A DNA stretch of 64,000 nucleotides from Aldehydirespirator sp028819505 (GTDB lineage: Bacteria > Actinomycetota > Acidimicrobiia > Acidimicrobiales > Aldehydirespiratoraceae): positions 1,860,001 to 1,924,000 of the forward strand of contig OZ242297.1 of assembly GCA_965207755.1 (NCBI GenBank). The letters run 5' to 3'. Every line of letters begins with the position of its first letter. Position 1 is the first letter of the stretch. The translations under genes and the position numbers were made by a program. Shown here piece by piece: positions 1 through 7,549 of this stretch. The notes beneath the pieces were generated by a model. The model searched no databases. It had not been told where the DNA came from and was given only the letters and a program-made list of their open reading frames with translations.

Positions 1-1
1 G

Positions 2-634
2 GTCGACAAGTGGTTCGACCGGGCCTCGCCGACCTACCGGTGCGTCATCGACCCGACGCATGAGATCAGCTCGATGTTCGGCTGGGTGAACGTGCCGTCG
101 GCCGCCTGGATCGACGAGGACGGGAAGATCGTCCGCAGCAACGAAGGCGTGTACCCGGCTGAGACCACCGTCGGGTTCGGCCTGGGCAAGATCCGCCTGG
201 GCGACGACTCGTTCGCGGAGGCGACCCGCGACTGGATCGGGCGGGGCGCCGACAGCGAGCACGTCTGGTCGAGCCGGGAGCTGGCCGAGCGGATCAAGCC
301 CGTCGACGACGACAGGCGGCTGGCCGAGGCGACGTTCAAGCTGGCGCTGCACTTCGAGGCGGTCGGCGACAGCGAGCGGGCCTTGAAGCACTTCGCCGCG
401 GCGCAGGACCTGGCCCCCGACAACTGGAACTACCAGCGGCAGGGCTGGACCCACAAGGGGACGGCCTATGCCACCCTGCAGATACTGAAGCGCACCAGCG
501 AGATGCGCAAGCACGCCGACCAGAGCTTCTACGACCCCACCGGCCTGCCCGGCGAGAACTTCCGCCAGTACACCGAGCCCGAGTGGCTGTGGACGCCCGC
601 CGTCCGCCGGCTCAAGCGACTCCTCCGCCGCTAA
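2..634 (+). CDS. Thioredoxin-fold (AhpC/TSA-like) protein with TPR-like C-terminus, 5'-truncated by window edge
   Basis: The frame is open from base 2, so the start lies upstream of the window. The first visible part (VDKWFDRASP, CVIDPTHEISSMFGW, then NVPSAAWIDEDGKIV) has the end of a thioredoxin/redoxin fold: a helix, a cis-proline-type loop (VPSAAWID) and the closing strand. The part after it (roughly the last 110 residues) is helical with a TPR-like stretch (AEATFKLALHFEAVGDSERA). The catalytic Cys pair, if there is one, is outside the window. Such proteins usually act as thiol oxidoreductases or peroxiredoxin-like enzymes. A 28-bp gap separates it from the following lipoprotein. Family assignment is moderate, function unproven. 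Confidence 0.55.
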   Translation, partial: VDKWFDRASPTYRCVIDPTHEISSMFGWVNVPSAAWIDEDGKIVRSNEGVYPAETTVGFGLGKIRLGDDSFAEATRDWIGRGADSEHVWSSRELAERIKPVDDDRRLAEATFKLALHFEAVGDSERALKHFAAAQDLAPDNWNYQRQGWTHKGTAYATLQILKRTSEMRKHADQSFYDPTGLPGENFRQYTEPEWLWTPAVRRLKRLLRR

Positions 635-650
635 AGGAACCTCGACTGCA

Positions 651-656
651 TATCCT
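651..656 (+). promoter_or_regulatory. Putative -10 hexamer TATCCT of a leaderless promoter
   Basis: TATCCT is followed by 6 nt and then an in-frame GTG at 663. With a start site about 7 nt downstream of the hexamer, the transcript would begin at or next to that GTG. The same spacing recurs before many genes in this window. Confidence 0.4.
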
Positions 657-662
657 GTGGCC

Positions 663-1787
663 GTGCGCAGGCGAATGGTCGTGGGGCTGGCCGCAATAGC
701 GATCATTGCGGCTGGCTGCGGGGATGGAACCGACGTCGACCCGTCGCCTACCGCTGCTCCGGCTACGACGGCCGCCTCTCCCGCGACCTCCGCAGACCCG
801 GCAGCAGACGACACGAGTTCCCCGGAGACCGTCGGGGAGCCGACCAGCCCCGCGCCGGAAGAACGGGCGCCCGAACCGGCCGACACCCCCGCACCCGCCG
901 ACACCGCCGAACCCGCCGACACCGCAGAACCCACAGAACCGGCCGAACCCGCAGAACCGGCCGACACCGCACAACCGGCCGAGCCCGCAGAACCGGCCGA
1001 CACCCCCGAACCGGCCGAACCCGCAGAACCCGCAGAACCGGCCGACACCCCAGAACCCGCAGAACCGGCCGACACCCCCGAACCGGCCGACACCCCCGAA
1101 CCCGCAGAACCGGCCGAGCCCGCAGAACCGGCCGACACCCCCGAACCGGCCGACACCCCCGAACCCGCAGAACCGGCCGACACCGCAGAACCGGCCGACA
1201 CCCCCGAACCGGCCGACACCGCAGAACCCGCAGAACCGGCCGAGCCCGCAGAACCGGCCGACACCACCGAACCCGATCCCCCCGGCAGCGGCGACGAGCC
1301 GATCGCGTCGGCGGGGTCCGGCACCCTGGAGCTCGCCTTCGAGACGGCCTGGGGGACCAACCGGATGGTCGATCCTCTCGGCGCGGGGAACGTAAGGCAC
1401 CTGACGTTGGACGGATCGGCGGAACCGGGCGACGGCTTGGCGGTGTTGGCCGGCCGTTCCTCCTCCGAGGAGGAGTTGGCCCTGCTGCCCCCGACCGGCG
1501 GCCAGGCTTCGATAGCCATCCTGGCCCCGGGCGCCGCCGGCTCGCTCCGTGGCATGATCCTCGTGCTGGACATGCAGCGTCTGGCCGCGGGCGAGCACCT
1601 CGTCATCGGTGAGGACCTGATCGCCGGGGGCGTCTGGAGGGTGCCTCCGGGAGCGTCGCAGCCCGGCAGCCTGTCGCCGTTCACCGAAGGCGTGCTGGCG
1701 CTGTCCGTCGGCGGGACAGGGGCCGGCGACCCGATCGTGGGCACGTTCTCGGGCGTGTTCAACGACGCGATGGCGCGTCAGCCGTAG
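663..1787 (+). CDS. Repeat-linker lipoprotein, 374 aa
   Basis: A lipoprotein signal is clear: MRRRMVVGLAAIAIIAAGC, with the lipobox Cys at residue 19, so the mature protein should be lipid-anchored outside the membrane. Residues about 70-205 are a low-complexity extended linker built from PAEPADTPEP-type units, encoded by a tandem DNA repeat. The last ~170 residues form a beta-rich domain that opens with GSGTLELAFETAWGTNRMVDP and resembles electron-transfer-DM13 or SipW-like lipoprotein domains only weakly, so no function is assigned. Start choice: GTG 663 rather than GTG 657, because 657 abuts a TATCCT hexamer and 663 gives the cleanest signal peptide. ATG 675 is also possible. Confidence 0.75.
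   Translation: MRRRMVVGLAAIAIIAAGCGDGTDVDPSPTAAPATTAASPATSADPAADDTSSPETVGEPTSPAPEERAPEPADTPAPADTAEPADTAEPTEPAEPAEPADTAQPAEPAEPADTPEPAEPAEPAEPADTPEPAEPADTPEPADTPEPAEPAEPAEPADTPEPADTPEPAEPADTAEPADTPEPADTAEPAEPAEPAEPADTTEPDPPGSGDEPIASAGSGTLELAFETAWGTNRMVDPLGAGNVRHLTLDGSAEPGDGLAVLAGRSSSEEELALLPPTGGQASIAILAPGAAGSLRGMILVLDMQRLAAGEHLVIGEDLIAGGVWRVPPGASQPGSLSPFTEGVLALSVGGTGAGDPIVGTFSGVFNDAMARQP
871..1272 (+). repeat. In-gene tandem repeat encoding Pro-Ala-Glu-Pro-Ala-Asp-Thr linker
   Basis: About 400 bp of near-perfect short repeats made from the modules gaaccggccgacaccccc and gaacccgcagaaccggcc in shuffled order. Every module length is a multiple of three, so the reading frame is kept. The reverse strand shows an equally long open Gly/Phe/Cys-rich frame that is only a shadow of this repeat. 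Such DNA is prone to slippage, so linker length may vary between strains. Confidence 0.9.
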
Positions 1788-1915
1788 CCGGCTGCGCCTC
1801 CTCTCGGCGGTGTTCGGGTGGCGTCGGAGCCGACCGGTGCCGGTTCAGCAGGATGGAAGCACCTGCTGGCGGGTCCCGGCCGCCGGGGCCGCCCCCCCGA
1901 CGAGATCGAGCGCGG

Positions 1916-3262
1916 TCAGAGCTTCTGGATCGTGCGGTGGCGGGTCATGGCCGATCCGGCCGGACCCAGCAGCATCTGGGCCCGGAGATTCCGCTTGTGG
2001 AAGAGTCTCACCAGCTCGGCGTCGTGGCGGCCGGCGGTGTCGGCCAGCACGAACGCCTCCAGCTTGGCCTCTCCGTCGCGCCAGTCGTGCGGGCGGGCCC
2101 CCAGCAGCCGCTCCAGGTCGTCGAGGTCGGCCCTCCCGGCGGCGTCGCCGATCTCGTCACGCCGCTGGAGATGGCGGGCCAGCCGGAACAGGATGCGCAG
2201 TTCGTGCCGGACGAACTCGTCGTCGGTGGAGGTCGACCGCAGCGCCCGCACCAGATGCCGATGGCCCACATCGGCGGTCGAGAAGCGGGGCTCGGGCACC
2301 TCCACCGCGGGCAGGTCGATCCCGAGGTGCTCGGCCCAGGCCTCGGTGGCGAAGAGGTTGGTCTCGCAGCACCACTGGAGGTTCGTCATCAGGTCGGAGG
2401 CCGCCGACGGGTCGCGCAGCGCGTGGCTGTAGGCCAGCTGGTTCGACAGCGTGAACGCCATGTGGTGCCAGCGGACGGCGTCGAGGTCGACCGGTGCGCC
2501 CGAGAGCTCCTCGTAGCGGGCGTAGAGCCTCCTCATGTCGCCGTAGCCGACGACGGTGTCGCGCATGCGCCAGGCGGCGAGGTCCATCATCGGGTCGCCG
2601 ATGTGGCCCAACTCCAGATCCAGCACAGCAAGGATCCTGCCGCCGGCATGGTGGAACTGGCCCGAGTCCCACACCACCGGCGCCTCCCGGCCGGCGGTGT
2701 CGATCGGGTTGCGGCGCAGCCAGCCGAGGCAGAACTCGAGGAAGGGGTCGGGATGGGCCTTGAGCGCCCGGTAGTGCTCCTCGTAGCGGCGCAGCCCCAC
2801 CAGCCCGGCCGCGGACACATCCGCGGCCCGCCGGATGCCCGCCGCGGCGAACGGCTCCAGGGGTAGCGCGTGGAGCCGGGCGAGAATGGCGAGATAGTCG
2901 TCGACGGCCGCAGCCCGCTCGGTGTCGCCGGTGTCGCCGAAGTGCTCCTGGCCACCGACCCGGTCCATGACGTAGGCCACGGGCTCGTCGATCCAACCAT
3001 GCACCTTGGCGACCGGGATGCCGTGCTCGCCGAGGAGCCGCTGGAAGGTCATCTCGTGCTCGAGGGGGAAGATGAGGGGCATGTCCGTGCGGTCGCCCCG
3101 CACCACCAGCTCGTGGCGGACGCTGCCCCGGTCGACGGTCGCGAACCAGACCGGCCGCCAGCGGGTCTGGCGGGCAAGCTCCACGACGCGGCCGCCGAAG
3201 TCCTGCTCGAACCAGTGGACGATGTTGCCGTCGGCGGCGGCCAGCGACTCCGGGCTCATCAT
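1916..3262 (-). CDS. Aminoglycoside-phosphotransferase-like kinase family protein, 448 aa
   Basis: This belongs to the APH/ACAD10-like phosphotransferase superfamily. Near the N-terminus it has the nucleotide-binding lobe (WRPVWFATVDRG...ELVVRG) and EHEMTFQRLLGEHGIPV. The catalytic loop is VVWDSGQFHHAGG, in which the usual HGD...N is replaced but the Asp kept, as in a recognised 'D-G-QF' subgroup. The metal-binding motif is AVLDLELGHIGDPMMDLA. The C-terminal ~150 residues are helical. Substrates of this subgroup are unknown, and members often sit near acyl-CoA or F420 genes. Start: ATG 3262 (or 3259) has GGAGAGG 9 nt upstream. The frame stays open much further upstream, but that part is antisense to the next gene. 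It is divergent from the F420-type oxidoreductase. Confidence 0.75.
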   Translation of the reverse strand: MMSPESLAAADGNIVHWFEQDFGGRVVELARQTRWRPVWFATVDRGSVRHELVVRGDRTDMPLIFPLEHEMTFQRLLGEHGIPVAKVHGWIDEPVAYVMDRVGGQEHFGDTGDTERAAAVDDYLAILARLHALPLEPFAAAGIRRAADVSAAGLVGLRRYEEHYRALKAHPDPFLEFCLGWLRRNPIDTAGREAPVVWDSGQFHHAGGRILAVLDLELGHIGDPMMDLAAWRMRDTVVGYGDMRRLYARYEELSGAPVDLDAVRWHHMAFTLSNQLAYSHALRDPSAASDLMTNLQWCCETNLFATEAWAEHLGIDLPAVEVPEPRFSTADVGHRHLVRALRSTSTDDEFVRHELRILFRLARHLQRRDEIGDAAGRADLDDLERLLGARPHDWRDGEAKLEAFVLADTAGRHDAELVRLFHKRNLRAQMLLGPAGSAMTRHRTIQKL

Positions 3263-3376
3263 GGCGGCGCGCCTCTCCGCTGTCCGCCGGGCCATCCGGC
3301 CCGGACCGTCCATATCGACGGCACGCCCATTGTGGTCTAGGTTCGCGGCTCCCCATCGGATCGCCAAGGAGGAGCG

Positions 3377-4423
3377 ATGAGGTTCAGTTTCGTAACCCTG
3401 CCCGACTACCCGCTGTCGGAGTCCCTGGAGCACATCAGGACCGCCGACGAGCTCGGCTTCTACGGGTGCTACGCGGCCGACGAGACGTGGCACAAGGACC
3501 TGTACGTGCTGTTCGCGGCGGCGGCGTCGCAGACCAGCCGGATCCGCATGGGTCCCAGCCTGGCGCCGATCGCGCTGCGGGAGCCGACCCTGGTCGCCCA
3601 GGCGGTGGCCACCCTCGACGAGCTCACCGGCGGCCGGGCCGAGTGCGTCATCTCCAGCGGGAACTTCAGCCTGCTCGCCCAGTACGCCACCGACTGGACC
3701 GGCATCAAGCCGCTGTCGAGGGTGAAGGAGGCCCACCAGGTGATGCGCACGTTCCTCGACGAGGGCGCTCTGACCTTCGAGGGCGAGTTCTTCAACTACG
3801 CCGGCCTGTTCACCTTCGCCCGCCCGGTGCAGGAGCACCTGCCGCTGCTGATCGGGGCGCTGCGGGGCCCGAAGTCCTTCCAGGCCGCGGGCGAGCTGTC
3901 CGACGGCACCCACGCCTTCGCCCAGTACTCCCGGGAGGCCTGCAGCTACATGGTGGACAACCTGCGGATCGGCGCCGAGCGGGCCGGCAAGAACTGGCAG
4001 GACCTCGACATCGCGGTGTGGAACGTGTTCGCCGTCGGGCCCGACTCGGCCAAGGCCAAGCAGGCGGCCCAGACCATCGGCGCGTTCTACATCCCGGCCA
4101 TGGCGACCGAGCAGATGGAGCGCCACGGGGTCTCGCAGTCCGACGTGCAGCCCATCCTCGAGGCCTTCGGCGACGGCGACGTGCAGGGCGCCATCGACAA
4201 CATGACCGTCGACATCGCCGAGAAGCTCTCAGTGGCCGGCACTCCCGAGGAGGTGGTCGAGAAGATCAAGTCCGACATCGAGCCCAGCGGCGTCAACCAC
4301 TTCATCGCCTGCATCACCGACTCGTTCCTGCTCAACGCCTTCACCGGCCGCGACATCGAGGTCCCCGACGTGCAGGGCCAGCTGCAGCTGATCCACGACG
4401 AGGTGATGCCCGCCTTCAACTGA
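3377..4423 (+). CDS. LLM-class (F420-type) flavin/F420-dependent oxidoreductase, 348 aa
   Basis: A luciferase-like monooxygenase TIM barrel. It begins MRFSFVTLPDYPLSESL with HIRTADELGFYGCYAADE, has the family's LAPIALREPTLVAQAVATLDELTGGR strand-helix block and GTPEEVVEKIKSDIEPSGVNHF near the end. In actinobacteria most proteins of this type use coenzyme F420, and cofD/cofE are present in this window, so F420 is the likely cofactor (inference). Substrate unknown. Start ATG 3377 is preceded by AGGAGG at good spacing (3367-3372). The gene is monocistronic and divergent from the phosphotransferase, with which it may share a promoter region at 3263-3376. Confidence 0.85.
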   Translation: MRFSFVTLPDYPLSESLEHIRTADELGFYGCYAADETWHKDLYVLFAAAASQTSRIRMGPSLAPIALREPTLVAQAVATLDELTGGRAECVISSGNFSLLAQYATDWTGIKPLSRVKEAHQVMRTFLDEGALTFEGEFFNYAGLFTFARPVQEHLPLLIGALRGPKSFQAAGELSDGTHAFAQYSREACSYMVDNLRIGAERAGKNWQDLDIAVWNVFAVGPDSAKAKQAAQTIGAFYIPAMATEQMERHGVSQSDVQPILEAFGDGDVQGAIDNMTVDIAEKLSVAGTPEEVVEKIKSDIEPSGVNHFIACITDSFLLNAFTGRDIEVPDVQGQLQLIHDEVMPAFN

Positions 4424-4570
4424 CCTGGGCCGAGTGCTGAGCGCTCAATCGAGCGAACTGAAGCATCGGTACCCGGAGTCCCAGGTGAAGGTCCCCGTCG
4501 AACGCCACGTCTCGGCCTACTGCGCCACGCAACCGGTCGGGACGTTAGTATGCAATTACGCGTGCTTGTG

Positions 4571-4576
4571 TATGAT
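4571..4576 (+). promoter_or_regulatory. Putative -10 TATGAT of a leaderless antitoxin promoter
   Basis: TATGAT lies 6 nt before the ATG at 4583, in an AT-rich stretch of otherwise GC-rich DNA. No Shine-Dalgarno sequence precedes the ATG. The antitoxin gene at 56305 (minus) has the identical hexamer and spacing. Confidence 0.5.
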
Positions 4577-4582
4577 GAATAT

Positions 4583-4861
4583 ATGCAGAAGCAGCGGGTG
4601 ACTGTCACCGTGGATGAGGAACTTCTCCACGATGCCAACCGAGCAGTGAGCGAGGGGCGATCCCGGTCGGTCAGCGAGTGGATCAGCGAGGCGATGGCAC
4701 AACGGCGTGACCGTGACCGGCGGCTCGCAGTGTTGAGCCGCCTGGTCTCGGAGTACGAGGCCGAGCACGGAGTCATCACCGACGACGAGATCGCGGAGCA
4801 GGCCCAGCAGGATCGGGATGCAGCCGCTGCGTTCAGAGTCGCCGCCCGCAGGGCCGGATGA
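4583..4861 (+). CDS. Ribbon-helix-helix antitoxin, 92 aa
   Basis: Small protein opening MQKQRVTVTVDEELLHDAN, a typical ribbon-helix-helix strand and helix, followed by EGRSRSVSEWISEAM and an acidic helical tail with ITDDEIAEQAQQDRD. RHH antitoxins bind the operator of their own operon and neutralise the toxin with the C-terminal tail. The start at 4583 is preferred over the upstream ATG 4550 because RHH begins right after it and TATGAT lies 6 nt upstream. Its stop overlaps the start of the PIN gene by ATGA (4858-4861), so the two are translationally coupled. Confidence 0.75.
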   Translation: MQKQRVTVTVDEELLHDANRAVSEGRSRSVSEWISEAMAQRRDRDRRLAVLSRLVSEYEAEHGVITDDEIAEQAQQDRDAAAAFRVAARRAG

Positions 4862-5238
4862 GCGAGATCCTCGACGCGGGCGGGCTCATCTCGCTCGGGA
4901 GCGGCGACCGCCGGATGTGGCGTCGCCTCAAGGGCGCCCTGCGGGCCGCAGACCCTCCGAGAACCCACGGAGGCGTGGTCGCGCAGGTATGGCGGGGCGG
5001 AACTGGACGTCAGGCCCGGCTCGCCAGCGCGCTTCAGGCCGTCGAGATAGTTCCCCTCGACGCAGAGCTAGGACGGCGAGCGGGCATGCTGCTCGCCCGC
5101 AGCGGCCTGTCGGACGCGATCGGCGCGGCGCTGGTGGCGCTGGCCGACCACGGCGACCTGATAGTCACCTCCGACCCCGGAGACCTGGCCCTGCTAGCGG
5201 CGGCCAGCAATCGACGGATCGATGTCGTCCCCGCCTGA
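4858..5238 (+). CDS. PIN-domain toxin (VapC-like), 126 aa
   Basis: PIN-fold ribonuclease-like toxin. Acidic positions visible are Asp6 (ILDAGGLI), the Asp of LSDAIGAALVALA and the Asp of VTSDPGDLALL. The position usually holding the second acidic residue reads VVAQVWRGG, that is Gln instead of Glu, as seen in an actinobacterial PIN subgroup. It is the second gene of a toxin-antitoxin pair with the RHH gene, starting in a 4-nt overlap. The last 45 nt overlap the 3' end of the convergent prmA. The predicted role is growth control by RNA cleavage, with the altered active site leaving activity open. Confidence 0.75.
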   Translation: MSEILDAGGLISLGSGDRRMWRRLKGALRAADPPRTHGGVVAQVWRGGTGRQARLASALQAVEIVPLDAELGRRAGMLLARSGLSDAIGAALVALADHGDLIVTSDPGDLALLAAASNRRIDVVPA

Positions 5239-6081
5239 GTGAGGGCGCGTCACTCGGGGATTCATCCGGCATTGGCCGCCTCCGGCGAGCACAAGGGTCG
5301 CCCATTCGCCGGAGGTTCGGCGTCCGACTTCGGTGAGGGGGCGCAGGAAGCCCGCGACCTGCGAGCACTGCGACGGCGAGATCCCGCCGACGGCCAGCCA
5401 TCCGTCGGGCGACACGTGGGCCACAAGCTCCGAGGCGAGTTCGACGATCCCGGCCCTGGCGATGTTGGCCACCACCACGTCGAAGCTGCCTTCGATCCCG
5501 CTCAGAGGGGCCAGCGTTGCCTCCAAACGGTCGCCCACGCCGTTGATCCCGGCGTTGCGCCGGGCCGCCTCGACCGCGTCCGGGTCGATGTCGACGGCCA
5601 CCGCCTCCGCTGCGCCGAGCGTGAGCGCGCACAGTCCGAGCACGCCGCTGCCGCAGCCCACGTCGAGGACGCGCTCCCCGCCGGCGATCCGATCGACGAG
5701 TTCCTCGATGATCTGGGCCGTCGTGGGATGGCGGCCGTCGCCGAAGCCGCCCGGGCCGAGCTCGACCAGGCCCGCAAGACCCCGGCGATCGTGCTCAGAC
5801 CACGCCCGGCACACGGTGATCCGCCCGCCGAAGGTGATCGTGCGGGCGTCTCGCAGCCACTTCTTGAGCGCGACGCCCCCGTCCGGCCTCGTCACCGCCA
5901 TCACCCCCTCGGCCCGGAGCGACGCAACCAGGCCGGCAACGCTCCGCTCGTCCTCGACCGAGGCGAGCACCACCCGGCGGATGTCGCTCGGTGCTGCCAC
6001 GTCGATCACGCTGGCCCCGCGAGCCCGGAGCCGCTCGCACACCCCGGCCAGTCGGTCCTCAGTGGTGGCGACCGCGATCAT
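5194..6081 (-). CDS. prmA: Ribosomal protein L11 methyltransferase, 295 aa
   Basis: SAM-dependent methyltransferase that trimethylates ribosomal protein L11 in the cytoplasm. Family marks: ELGPGGFGDGRHPTTAQIIEE (the PrmA signature, usually FGTGxHxTT), motif I VLDVGCGSGVLGL, VAVDIDPDAVEAARRNA and the catalytic-loop strand DVVVANI (usually NILA). The N-terminal ~90 residues are the reduced substrate-binding domain. The C-terminal ~22 residues are antisense to the PIN gene and probably non-essential. Start: ATG 6081 lies 6 nt after a TATCGT hexamer on the minus strand (6093-6088), again a leaderless arrangement. The longer upstream frame is antisense to the cupin. Confidence 0.85.
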   Translation of the reverse strand: MIAVATTEDRLAGVCERLRARGASVIDVAAPSDIRRVVLASVEDERSVAGLVASLRAEGVMAVTRPDGGVALKKWLRDARTITFGGRITVCRAWSEHDRRGLAGLVELGPGGFGDGRHPTTAQIIEELVDRIAGGERVLDVGCGSGVLGLCALTLGAAEAVAVDIDPDAVEAARRNAGINGVGDRLEATLAPLSGIEGSFDVVVANIARAGIVELASELVAHVSPDGWLAVGGISPSQCSQVAGFLRPLTEVGRRTSGEWATLVLAGGGQCRMNPRVTRPHSGGDDIDPSIAGRR

Positions 6082-6087
6082 CACGAC

Positions 6088-6093
6088 ACGATA
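6088..6093 (-). promoter_or_regulatory. Putative -10 TATCGT of a leaderless prmA promoter
   Basis: On the minus strand TATCGT, 6 nt spacer, then ATG 6081. No ribosome-binding site is visible before that ATG. Confidence 0.4.
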
Positions 6094-6124
6094 TGTTCGA
6101 CCTGCCGACAAGCCAGGAGGCGCC

Positions 6125-6430
6125 ATGGCCGAGAGCCACGACCTGGGTCCCATCGGTGATCGGGTGCTGTTCGAGGACGAGCAGATCCGGGTCTGGGAGA
6201 TGGTGCTCGAGCCGGGCGAGCGGTCGCCCACACACCACCACGAGCACGACTACATCGTGGTGGTGGTGGAGGGCGACCACGTCACCGTCGAGCCGCTCGA
6301 GGCCGGCGCCAAGTCGGCGCCGGTGACGCCGGGGCACAGCGTCTTCCTGCGCAAGGGCGGCACCGAGGCGGCCGCCAACTCGGGAGCGGTGCGGTACCGG
6401 GACGTGCAGATCGAGCTGCTCGATTCCTGA
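6125..6430 (+). CDS. Small cupin-domain protein, 101 aa
   Basis: Single-domain cupin. The metal-binding motif 1 is visible as GERSPTHHHEHDYIVVVVEG (Gly, three His, Glu) and motif 2 as PGHSVFLRKGGTEAAANSG. The fold usually holds a divalent metal and acts as a small dioxygenase, isomerase or sensor; here the function is unknown. Start ATG 6125 has a perfect AGGAGG at 6115-6120, unlike its neighbours, which lack one. It is divergent from prmA and lies 26 bp upstream of the alcohol dehydrogenase gene, which has its own promoter hexamer. Confidence 0.75.
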   Translation: MAESHDLGPIGDRVLFEDEQIRVWEMVLEPGERSPTHHHEHDYIVVVVEGDHVTVEPLEAGAKSAPVTPGHSVFLRKGGTEAAANSGAVRYRDVQIELLDS

Positions 6431-6443
6431 GTGTCTGAGCCAA

Positions 6444-6449
6444 TAGCCT
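6444..6449 (+). promoter_or_regulatory. Putative -10 TAGCCT of a leaderless promoter
   Basis: TAGCCT, 7 nt, then ATG 6457, with no ribosome-binding site. The identical hexamer stands before ftsH (44052-44057) and the divergent gene there. Confidence 0.45.
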
Positions 6450-6456
6450 CGGCGCG

Positions 6457-7497
6457 ATGCGAGCCGCCGTCTACCAAGAGTTCAACGGACCCATAGCCGT
6501 CGAGGACCTGCCCGACCCGGCCGTTCCCGATGGCGGCGTGGTCATAGAGGTGCGGGCCTCGGGCCTGTGCCGAAGCGACCTGTTCGCCTGGCACGGCCAC
6601 GACCCCAGCATCCCCCTGCCCCATGTGCCCGGCCACGAACTCGCCGGAGTGGTGGCCGAGGCCGGGCCGGGCGTGTCGCGCTGGTCGCCCGGCGACCGGG
6701 TGACCGCTCCCTTCTGCTGCGGCTGCGGCGCCTGCGAGCAGTGCGCGGCCGGCAACGAGCAGATCTGCGACAACTACTTCCTGCCCGGGTTCACCCACTG
6801 GGGATCCTTCGCCCGCTACTGCGCCATCGACCACGCCGACACCAACCTCGCCGCCCTGCCCGAGGCCATGTCCTTCGAGCACGCCTCGATCCTGGGCTGC
6901 CGGATGATCACCGCCTACCGGGCCCTGATCGAGCGGGCCCGGCTCTCATCCGGGGAATGGCTGGCCGTGCACGGCTGCGGAGGGCTGGGGCTGTGCATGG
7001 TGATGATCGGAGCAGCCGCCGGCGCCCGGGTGGTGGCCGTCGACATCGACGAGCGGGCTCTGGAGCTGGCCGCGGCCATGGGCGCGGCCGCCGCGGTCAC
7101 CGCCGACCCCGACAACGGCCGGGCCACCGTCGGGGCGGTGCGTGACACCACCGGCGGGGGCGCCCACGTGTCGGTCGACGCGCTGGGCAACGCCGAGGTG
7201 GCCGCCAACTCGGTCCACTGCCTCCGCAAGCAGGGCCGCCACGTGCAGGCCGGGCTGCTGTCGGCGCGGGCCACCGCGCTGCCGGTGGCCACCATGATCA
7301 CCAAGGAGCTGGAGGTGCTCGGCACCAAGGGCATGTCGGCTCGCCAGTACCCGGCGCTGATGGGCCTGATCACCGCCACAGGGATGGACCTGGGCCTGCT
7401 GGTGAGCCGCACCATGGGCCTCGACGACCTGCCCGGGGCCTTCGAGACCATGGCGGGCTTCGGCGGGCACGGCGTCGCCGTCGTCACCGAATTCTGA
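6457..7497 (+). CDS. Zinc-dependent medium-chain alcohol dehydrogenase, 346 aa
   Basis: MDR-family NAD(P)-dependent alcohol dehydrogenase. Catalytic zinc ligands: Cys38 (SGLCRSD), His60-Glu61 (GHE) and Cys148 (GCRMITAYRAL). Structural zinc loop: Cys90, Cys93, Cys96, Cys104 (CGCGACEQCAAGNEQIC). The Rossmann motif is HGCGGLGLCMVMIG with VVAVDID at residues ~172-198, the Asp favouring NAD over NADP. It oxidises an alcohol of unknown identity. The next gene, an acyl-CoA dehydrogenase, is on the same strand 52 bp downstream with its own promoter hexamer. Confidence 0.88.
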   Translation: MRAAVYQEFNGPIAVEDLPDPAVPDGGVVIEVRASGLCRSDLFAWHGHDPSIPLPHVPGHELAGVVAEAGPGVSRWSPGDRVTAPFCCGCGACEQCAAGNEQICDNYFLPGFTHWGSFARYCAIDHADTNLAALPEAMSFEHASILGCRMITAYRALIERARLSSGEWLAVHGCGGLGLCMVMIGAAAGARVVAVDIDERALELAAAMGAAAAVTADPDNGRATVGAVRDTTGGGAHVSVDALGNAEVAANSVHCLRKQGRHVQAGLLSARATALPVATMITKELEVLGTKGMSARQYPALMGLITATGMDLGLLVSRTMGLDDLPGAFETMAGFGGHGVAVVTEF

Positions 7498-7536
7498 GGC
7501 CTCCCGGCAGCGAGGCTCCACCCGCAAGCCCTCCAG

Positions 7537-7542
7537 TACGCT
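7537..7542 (+). promoter_or_regulatory. Putative -10 TACGCT of a leaderless promoter
   Basis: TACGCT, 7 nt, then GTG 7550, without a ribosome-binding site. Confidence 0.35.
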
Positions 7543-7549
7543 TACCGCC

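Noticed and set aside
612..1598. Long minus-strand ORF rich in Gly, Phe and Cys
   Set aside because: It is the reverse shadow of the lipoprotein repeat; a repeat whose module length is a multiple of three keeps all frames open.
3263..4126. N-terminal extension of the phosphotransferase to 736 aa
   Set aside because: The added part is antisense to a clear oxidoreductase gene and has no family similarity; a ribosome-binding site precedes ATG 3262.
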